Positions 14,013 to 19,141 of a stretch of DNA of 19,141 bases are shown one piece after another (the first letter of the stretch is position 1; each line of letters begins with the position of its first letter). Source of the stretch: Planctomycetota bacterium (GTDB taxonomy: Bacteria; Planctomycetota; SBBH01; JACQRN01); NCBI GenBank assembly GCA_016206515.1, contig JACQRN010000260.1:1-19141 (forward strand), read 5' to 3'. Under the pieces are notes generated by a model. That model did not search any database. It saw nothing but the letters and a program-made list of their open reading frames with translations, and was not told where the DNA came from. Position numbers and translations under genes: made by a program.

Positions 14013-14485
14013 ACCGGGATCCCCAGGATCCGCCCCTTGAACACGACGCGCCCGTCGACGATCCCCTGGGTGTCGAACTCCCCCAACCGCCCGAGCCGGC
14101 GGAGCTTCGAGACGAGGATCAGCCGCGCGCCGGGCTCCACCGTCGCGCGGAAGCGGGCCCCCTCCACCCCCGCGAAGCCGATGAAACGGTCCCGCAATTC
14201 AGGCCGGATTTTCTTCATGAGGAAGGAGCACAGCTGCGCCGCCGCCTCGATCATCACCACCCCCGGCAGGAGCGGCCGGCCCGGGATGTGCCCCGGAACC
14301 CAGAACTCGTCGGACCGGACCTCCTTGCGCCCCACCGCCCACCGCCCGGCGAGGTCGACGGCGACGATCGCGTCGAGATGCTCCATCGACCCGCGCTGCG
14401 GGTTCGCCGCGCGGATCGCATCGGGCCCGTGCGCGACGCGCGTGAGATCAAGACCGTCCAGGTCGACCAGGAAATCCGAGACCAC
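14009..14485 (-). CDS. FabZ/FabA-like 3-hydroxyacyl-ACP dehydratase (hotdog fold)
   Basis: The 158-residue protein carries the dehydratase motif VPGHIPGRPLLPGVVMIEAAAQLCSFL. Catalytic His66 and Glu80 are 14 residues apart, as in FabZ. It has a longer N-terminus (1-35, with NPQRGSMEHLDAIVAVD) than classic FabZ, similar to the dehydratases seen in some environmental phyla. The expected reaction is removal of water from 3-hydroxyacyl-ACP in fatty-acid or lipid A-type synthesis. The only start near the conserved region is GTG 14485, with no good ribosome-binding site. Its stop overlaps the histidine kinase start, an unusual partner. Substrate chain length cannot be read from sequence. Confidence 0.85.
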   Translation of the reverse strand: MVSDFLVDLDGLDLTRVAHGPDAIRAANPQRGSMEHLDAIVAVDLAGRWAVGRKEVRSDEFWVPGHIPGRPLLPGVVMIEAAAQLCSFLMKKIRPELRDRFIGFAGVEGARFRATVEPGARLILVSKLRRLGRLGEFDTQGIVDGRVVFKGRILGIPV

Positions 14486-14496
14486 CTCGGCGCGAG

Positions 14497-14548
14497 GGTA
14501 GGGGAATTGGGGACAGACACCAATTCCAAATTGTGGATTTCTCCTACC
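14497..14548. repeat. Hairpin element bounded by GGTAG and CTACC
   Basis: GGTAGG at 14497 and CCTACC ending at 14548 bracket a hairpin GGAATTGG (14503-14510), nine-base loop, CCAATTCC (14520-14527). The loop and stem hold the string ggacagacacc. Size and GGTAG/CTACC ends resemble the REP pair at 11215-11264, but the interior differs and is AT-richer than its surroundings. It fills most of the 99-base gap between the peptidase and dehydratase genes and could terminate the former on the minus strand. Confidence 0.55.
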
Positions 14549-14584
14549 GGATCCGGGCGTGGCGTGAACCGGCGGCGGACCGTC

Positions 14585-17044
14585 CTACCGGACCGGCGCA
14601 CACAGGTGCGTCCGGAACGCATCGTACTGCGACCACGCGGCATGTAGGCTGGCACGCGACGCCTGGTCCACCTCGTCGCTGACCGTGTGCTGGACCAATC
14701 CGTAGAGGTCCACCCAGTCCCGCAAGGCCCAGACCGCATGGGCGATGGCGACGGCGGCAGGGGGGGACGGCGCGGCGGGGTCCGGGTCGTACGAGAGCCT
14801 CTCCAACCGGATCTCCATCTCCTGGAGCATGTCGCGCGTGGAGTAGAAGTCGTCGTACCCGGGGGCCCGGGACAGGAGGGTGGCGATCTCGCGGGCCTGC
14901 GGGTTCGCCCGCACGAACTCCCGCAGGTCGTCCGTTCCCCCCTTCAGTAACAGGAGGGTCGCCTGGCGTGTCTTGGCGTTGCTCCCCGCGGCGGAGAGCC
15001 GCGCATTCTGCACGTCCACCTCTTCGCGGTAGGAGGTCTCCCAGTCGAGCCCTCGGACGTACGCCTTGAACCCCTCCTCGATGTCGGCAGGTTCCTTCCC
15101 GAACGCCTCGCGGAAGGTTGCCAGCCCGACCCGGCCGCGGGCCTGCATGTCGCGCAGCCTCCGGTAGCGCGGCAGGTCCGTGTGGTCGCCGTTCAGCCAC
15201 ATGTAGACAAGAGCCCACGCCTCTGCGTAGTAGAGACCGTCCTCGCCGAGGAAGGTGTTACCGTCCTCCACGGTCATCACCCGCTCCAGCGGGATGAACC
15301 TCCCGCGATCGAGAGCCTGTTGCATCTTGCGCAGGCGCGAGAAGTTGATCCCCCCCGACCGGAGCCGCCCCTCGTGCATCCGTGCGGTCTCGTAGTAGCA
15401 GGCGACCCCCTCCAGGATCCAGACGTCGGCCGTCGTCGTGCGCGAGGTCCGCCCGATGTCGTCGATCTGGTGCGTCCCTTCGTGCATGAGCGTCTGCCAC
15501 GTGTTCTCCATCGAGGGCTGTACGAACAGGACGAGTTCCCGCTCCCCGATGCCGATGTTCGTTGTCCGGTAGTACCCGGCGGAGCCGGGGGGGGCCCCGT
15601 AATCAAGGTAATCCCGCTGGCTCCGGAAGATCTTCACGGGGAGCCGTTCGTTGGAGCCGCTACGGTCGGACATCTCGAAGAGCCGCAGGAAGTCCGTGTA
15701 GAGCTGTTCGAGACGCTCGCCGGCCTCGGCGCCGAGCGCCGCGTTGTAGTTCGTGTGGATCCGGTAGTGCCGTGTGTCCGTGACCCACCCCGCCCCGGGT
15801 CGCGCGCGGGCGAGGTGATCGTCGAGCGCCGACTGAGCGGCCTCCCGCGCGCGCCGGAACTCCCGCTCCCTCAGGTCGCCGTGCGACAAGCGGTAGGGGC
15901 ACTCGGCCACCTCGGGCGCCTGGACCGGGGGCGTCGGCACCTCCACCACCGCCGGAGGTGTCGGCGGCGGCGCGACAGCGGGAGGCGCGGACGGCGGGGG
16001 GGGAGACACGGGGGGAGGAGGAGCGACGGACGGCAGGGGTACGGTCGCGGGCAACCTCGCCGACAGCCACGCCTCCGTCTGCGCGACGTTCCCCTCGATC
16101 TCGAGAATCCCACGCCCTGGCATCCTGCGCAGGAGATCCTGTGCGCCGGCCCAGTCCTGCCGCTGAACCGTCTGCTGGATCGCCCCGGCGAACTGTCTCT
16201 GGATGCCGACGACGTGTCCCAGAAGAGCGTTGATCTCGCGGCGCGCGGGCTCCCACGCCGGGTCGCCGTGCGGGGCCTCCCGGACGATCCTCCGATACCC
16301 CGCGAAGATCTGCACCGGGTCTCCATGTGGGTCACGGATCTGGCGCCGCAGGGTATCCAGCAGTCGCGCCCACTCCGACGGGGATGCCGTCGGCGTCACG
16401 GATGGCGTGCTGGAAGCAGGCGGTGCGACGGGGTCCGCCACGGGGGGATCGTGTTCGAAGACGAACGGCTGATCCTCGGCGTTCCCGGACGGCGCCCCCG
16501 CGGGGTCCGTCGGGAGGTCCGGTGCCGGTCCGAAGGCGGCGATGGCGGCGCTCCCGGCACCGGCGGGGGATGGCGGGTCGCCTTGCGGCTGGCCCTCTCC
16601 GGGCCCCCATGTGAACATCAGGACGAACCCGATGCACCCCAGACCGATCAGCCCCGCCACGATCCATGCGGATCGGCGCGAGGCCAACGCGGTGCGCCCC
16701 CGGTCGCGGAGCCCAGATTGTGCCCCCAGAAGAGCCTGGAGCTGCTCGACGGTCAGCAGCCGCGCGGACAGCAGGATCCGTCCGAGGCGCCGCGGCTTCC
16801 CCTCCGCGGCAAGGCGTTTCTGGATCGCCAGACAGCGGGCGATCTCCGAGGAGGGGATCAGGCCGCGAAGCACCGCGATCTCCCCAAGGCGGCGCGCGGT
16901 CCCGGCGCCGGACCGCGCGACCGCCGCGGGGCGGCCCGTCGAGGCGCGGGCGACCGGGCGAACGTGCGCAACGAACCGCTTCGGGATCTCGCGGCCTGCG
17001 GGTTCCCGGGAAGGGTCAGGGGGGGGATCGGATGGACTGGGCAT
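14585..17044 (-). CDS. Membrane-anchored protein with MshEN-like N-terminus and HExxH (gluzincin) peptidase domain
   Basis: The protein has 819 residues from ATG 17044 (GTG 17050 is also possible). Residues about 52-109 hold two tandem copies of an MshEN-like pattern (RRLGEIAVLRGLIPSSEIARCL, then RRLGRILLSARLLTVEQLQALL), seen at the N-termini of type II secretion and pilus ATPases. A single transmembrane helix follows (about 127-145, WIVAGLIGLGCIGFVLMF). After it comes a proline-rich region with a helical middle segment, then a peptidase-like domain. That domain has LMHEGTHQIDD (His521, Glu522, His525) and WILEGVACYYE (Glu545), the zinc ligand layout of gluzincins such as DUF1570 proteins. 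The peptidase should face the periplasm and the MshEN part the cytoplasm. The substrate is unknown. Proline-rich linker DNA is strongly C-biased but continuous in frame. Confidence 0.8.
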   Translation of the reverse strand: MPSPSDPPPDPSREPAGREIPKRFVAHVRPVARASTGRPAAVARSGAGTARRLGEIAVLRGLIPSSEIARCLAIQKRLAAEGKPRRLGRILLSARLLTVEQLQALLGAQSGLRDRGRTALASRRSAWIVAGLIGLGCIGFVLMFTWGPGEGQPQGDPPSPAGAGSAAIAAFGPAPDLPTDPAGAPSGNAEDQPFVFEHDPPVADPVAPPASSTPSVTPTASPSEWARLLDTLRRQIRDPHGDPVQIFAGYRRIVREAPHGDPAWEPARREINALLGHVVGIQRQFAGAIQQTVQRQDWAGAQDLLRRMPGRGILEIEGNVAQTEAWLSARLPATVPLPSVAPPPPVSPPPPSAPPAVAPPPTPPAVVEVPTPPVQAPEVAECPYRLSHGDLREREFRRAREAAQSALDDHLARARPGAGWVTDTRHYRIHTNYNAALGAEAGERLEQLYTDFLRLFEMSDRSGSNERLPVKIFRSQRDYLDYGAPPGSAGYYRTTNIGIGERELVLFVQPSMENTWQTLMHEGTHQIDDIGRTSRTTTADVWILEGVACYYETARMHEGRLRSGGINFSRLRKMQQALDRGRFIPLERVMTVEDGNTFLGEDGLYYAEAWALVYMWLNGDHTDLPRYRRLRDMQARGRVGLATFREAFGKEPADIEEGFKAYVRGLDWETSYREEVDVQNARLSAAGSNAKTRQATLLLLKGGTDDLREFVRANPQAREIATLLSRAPGYDDFYSTRDMLQEMEIRLERLSYDPDPAAPSPPAAVAIAHAVWALRDWVDLYGLVQHTVSDEVDQASRASLHAAWSQYDAFRTHLCAPVR

Positions 17045-17184
17045 CAGCACTCGCTAGTTATGTAGACGCCAGCCACCCCAACTCGTTGTAAGAGTTTCGA
17101 AAAAAAGAAGTGCACGGTCCACCTGTCTCCAGGCACCGGGCGGTAGACTCCCGGCCAGCTTTGGATCTACAGGCCCCGTTCTTG

Positions 17185-17212
17185 CCTGTCTCCCGACTCC
17201 TGTCTCCTGTCT
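17185..17212. repeat. Heptamer tandem repeat
   Basis: Four 7-bp units in a row read CCTGTCT, CCCGACT, CCTGTCT, CCTGTCT. On the other strand this is the AGACAGG type of low-complexity repeat. A related single CCTGTCT occurs at 17122-17128. It lies in non-coding DNA. Confidence 0.8.
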
Positions 17213-17313
17213 CCTTTTACGAACTGGCGGCGCCTACGGCATCCTGCCTCGGCGGCGCCGTCTTGCTCGTCGCGGCAGAGCCGCTCCTCGCAATGCCTCG
17301 CTCTTCGCTCGGC

Positions 17314-17339
17314 GACCGTGGCCATCCATGACCACGGTC
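17314..17339. repeat. Perfect 8-bp inverted repeat upstream of the cyclase gene
   Basis: GACCGTGG, a ten-base loop and CCACGGTC form a perfect hairpin or operator-like site 25 bases before the annotated cyclase start. No T-run follows, so a Rho-independent terminator is unlikely; a regulator binding site or a repeat remnant is possible. Confidence 0.5.
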
Positions 17340-17364
17340 CTTCTCGATCCCTCCGTTTCCTACA

Positions 17365-18903
17365 ATGCCCCCCGTGACCGCGTTCCTGACGCACGAGGGG
17401 AAGAAGTTCCCTCTCGCGGACCCGGTGACGATCCTGGGGCGCGACGCGTCGTGCCATGTGCAGATCGACGACCAGGTGTTGAGCCGGCAGCACGCGTGGA
17501 TCGTCACGACGCCGGGCGGACACCTCATCCTCGACTACAAGAGCCGCAACGGGGTCTGGATCAACGGCACGCGCGTCGACCGCTCCGCGCTCGCCGACGG
17601 CGACGAGATCCGCATCGGGCACCTGGCGCTGCGGTACCACCACATCGTCGCCGAGCGACACACGACGCTCCTCGACGCCCTGGGCGCCGCCTCGATCCAG
17701 GAGGCGCAGACGATGGTCTTCGCCTCCCCCGGCGCCACGCACACCTCTATCCAGCGCCTCCTGACGCTCTACCAGGTCAGCAAGGTGATCAACTCGGAGC
17801 TGGGGCTCCCCGAGCTCCTGGAGAAGGTCATGGACCAGGCGCTGGTGGCGATGAAGGCGGACCGGGGCCTGGTGATGCTGCGCGACCCCGAGACGGGAAA
17901 GATGGCCACGCGCGTCACGCGGGCGATCGCGAGCAAGGAGATCGAGGGGGGCGGCGCCCCCTCCCTGTCGATCGTCAACGACGTCGTGGAAAAGGGCCAG
18001 CCGGTCCTGACCGCCGACGCGATGTCCGACGAGCGGTTCGGCGGCTCGATGTCGATCGTTACGTACAACATCCGCTCCGCGATGTGCGTGCCGCTGCGCG
18101 ACCGCGCCGGGGGGCTCGGCGGCGTGATCTACGTCGACAACCGCGCGACATCCGACGCCTTCAGCGAGGACGATCTGAAAATGCTCTGCGCCTTCGCCGA
18201 CCAGGCGGCGATCGCGGTCGAGAACGCGCGCCTGGTCACGCGCATCCGCGAGGAGACGCGCCAGAGGACGAACCTGCAGCGGTACGTCTCGCCCCAGATC
18301 GCCGAGAAGATCCTGCAGGGGGGGGACACGATCGCGCAGGAGAAGGTCGGCGCGACGATCCTGTTCGCCGACATCCGGTCGTTCACGCCGTTCGCGGAGT
18401 CGCACGACGCGCATGTCGTGGCGGAGCTCCTCAACGAGTTCCTCGGGAAGATGACCGAGATCGTCTTCGACCACTGGGGGACGCTCGACAAGTACACCGG
18501 CGACGGGATCATGGCGTTGTTCGGTGTGCCGTTCCCGATCCAGGACCAGGAGTTCTGCGCGGTGCGCGCCGCGCTCGACATGCAGGAGGCGATGAAGCCG
18601 CTCCTCTCCTCCTGGGAAAAGCGCGGCCTCCCGATCCGCGGGATGGGGGTTGCGGTCCATACCGGCGAGGTGATCGCGGGGAACTTCGGCCCCCCCGAGC
18701 ATGTCGACTACACGGCGATCGGGGACGCGGTGAACACCGCCTCCCGGATCGAGGGGGTCGCCCCGGCGGGCGCGGTGATCGTCAGCGAGGCGACGCTGCA
18801 AGCGGTGAAACACCGCGTGCGCGCCGAGCCGTTCGCGGCGACGGAACTGCAGGGAAAATCCCGCGTCCCGGTTCTCTATCGGGTTATGGGGCTCTCGGAG
18901 TAG
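17365..18903 (+). CDS. FHA-GAF-class III adenylate cyclase
   Basis: The 512-residue soluble protein has an FHA domain (about 5-95; ILGRDASCHVQ, SRQH with Ser40 and His43, SRNGVWINGTRV) that binds phosphothreonine partners. It has a GAF domain (about 125-290) and a C-terminal class III cyclase domain (about 328-505). The cyclase residues are present: metal-binding Asp336 (LFADIRSFTPF) and Asp380 (YTGDG), adenine-specifying Lys376 and Thr450 (DYTAIGD), and transition-state Asn457 and Arg461 (NTASR). It should therefore make cAMP, probably under GAF ligand and kinase control. ATG 17365 is annotated, but TACAAT (17361-17366) ends seven bases before GTG 17374, so a leaderless start three codons later is possible. 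It converges on the small membrane protein gene, nine bases away. Confidence 0.94.
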   Translation: MPPVTAFLTHEGKKFPLADPVTILGRDASCHVQIDDQVLSRQHAWIVTTPGGHLILDYKSRNGVWINGTRVDRSALADGDEIRIGHLALRYHHIVAERHTTLLDALGAASIQEAQTMVFASPGATHTSIQRLLTLYQVSKVINSELGLPELLEKVMDQALVAMKADRGLVMLRDPETGKMATRVTRAIASKEIEGGGAPSLSIVNDVVEKGQPVLTADAMSDERFGGSMSIVTYNIRSAMCVPLRDRAGGLGGVIYVDNRATSDAFSEDDLKMLCAFADQAAIAVENARLVTRIREETRQRTNLQRYVSPQIAEKILQGGDTIAQEKVGATILFADIRSFTPFAESHDAHVVAELLNEFLGKMTEIVFDHWGTLDKYTGDGIMALFGVPFPIQDQEFCAVRAALDMQEAMKPLLSSWEKRGLPIRGMGVAVHTGEVIAGNFGPPEHVDYTAIGDAVNTASRIEGVAPAGAVIVSEATLQAVKHRVRAEPFAATELQGKSRVPVLYRVMGLSE

Positions 18904-18912
18904 GACACGCCC

Positions 18913-19141
18913 CTACTTGTCGAACCAGTCCTGCTCCCCGCGCCCGTCCGGAGCCTCCTCGGGGGGAAGGCCGTCCTCTCGCCCCTCACGTCGTCGCCAC
19001 TCCTCCACCTCGCGTCGTCTCCGCTCGAAACCATAAACAACCGCCGACCCGGCTCCGAAAGCGAATCCCCCCCCCACGATCCCGACACCCGCGATCGACG
19101 CGAACGCCACCCCCGTCGGGCCGTACGACTCGGAATAGTAC
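18913..19141 (-). CDS. Small glycine-rich membrane protein, N-terminus beyond window edge
   Basis: The frame is open from the window edge to TAG 18913, so at least 75 residues are encoded and the true start lies to the right. The visible part begins YYSESYGPTG. One hydrophobic glycine-rich helix follows (VAFASIAGVGIVGGGFAFGAGSAVVYGF), then a highly charged cytoplasmic-type tail (ERRRREVEEWRRREGRED) and an acidic end. GTG 19110 could be an internal start, but the sequence before it reads naturally. I do not recognise the family. The glycine-zipper-like helix plus charged tail suggests a single-pass or pore-lining membrane protein. Confidence 0.5.
   Translation of the reverse strand, partial: YYSESYGPTGVAFASIAGVGIVGGGFAFGAGSAVVYGFERRRREVEEWRRREGREDGLPPEEAPDGRGEQDWFDK

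Larger units (their letters stand above)
17051..17364. other. Divergent intergenic region with repeats
   Basis: This gap between the peptidase and cyclase genes holds no credible gene. A plus-strand reading at 17110-17331 is open but low in complexity and unlike any protein. Seen in it are an A-tract (17100-17106) behind the inverted repeat AACTC-N7-GAGTT (17080-17096). Four 7-bp repeats lie at 17185-17212. GGCGGCGCC occurs twice (17226-17234, 17251-17259), and a perfect 8-bp inverted repeat lies at 17314-17339. Promoters for both flanking genes should be here, but I see no convincing -35/-10 pair. Confidence 0.6.

Noticed and set aside
17110..17331. 73-codon plus-strand frame in the intergenic region
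   Set aside because: It runs through tandem and inverted repeats, has no ribosome-binding site and no recognisable protein pattern.
1..19141. CRISPR arrays, tRNA or rRNA genes, insertion sequences, phage genes
   Set aside because: No regularly spaced direct repeats, no GGTTCGAAT-type tRNA arm in a cloverleaf context, and no transposase or integrase motif was seen on either strand.

Overview
The window is very GC-rich, with strong G/C preference at third codon positions. Genes are tightly packed, often with overlapping start and stop codons. All recognisable products are bacterial chromosomal proteins. The mix (ECF sigma factor, HEAT-repeat secreted protein, FHA-GAF-adenylate cyclase, Mrp fused to a DUF971 domain, MASE3 histidine kinase, two toxin-antitoxin modules, dispersed palindromic repeats) suggests a high-GC free-living environmental bacterium such as an Acidobacteriota-like or deltaproteobacterial-like lineage. 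That placement is only an impression. No rRNA, tRNA, CRISPR array or insertion sequence was seen.

Layout. (1) 1-2930, minus strand: an envelope-type operon encoding a secreted HEAT-repeat protein, a LysM-YkuD L,D-transpeptidase and an ECF sigma factor that runs off the left edge. (2) 2956-3867, plus: a class IV PLP enzyme (aminodeoxychorismate lyase/D-amino-acid transaminase type). It meets a MazEF-like toxin-antitoxin pair (3871-4466, minus) tail to tail. (3) 4510-7213, minus: a STAS-domain protein followed by the PcrA/UvrD helicase. (4) 7300-9125, plus: acpS and bioA, start-stop overlapped, meeting a RelE/Phd-type toxin-antitoxin pair (9128-9714, minus) tail to tail. (5) 9823-11199, plus: an Mrp ATPase with a C-terminal DUF971 domain, followed by a REP/BIME-type palindromic pair. 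(6) 11278-14485, minus: a FabZ-like dehydratase, a MASE3-PAS-PAS histidine kinase and a lone receiver, all with 4-base start/stop overlaps. (7) 14585-17044, minus: an unusual membrane-anchored protein with an MshEN-like N-terminus and a HExxH peptidase domain. (8) 17365-18903, plus: FHA-GAF-class III adenylate cyclase. (9) The right edge holds the 3' end of a small glycine-rich membrane protein gene on the minus strand.

The most notable non-gene signals are these. Two copies of a short palindrome lie inside acpS and bioA, in different reading frames, and differ from each other only by a compensated base-pair change. A GTAG-footed REP pair lies between mrp and the response regulator. The spacing TATACT-N6-GTG recurs exactly in front of the MazE-like antitoxin and the STAS gene, which implies leaderless transcripts. 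An 18-bp perfect palindrome is built into the toxin-antitoxin promoter.

Functionally the window mixes housekeeping (DNA repair, carrier-protein activation, biotin, Fe-S assembly, lipid dehydratase) with several signalling layers: an ECF sigma factor, a STAS protein, a two-component pair and a cAMP cyclase.
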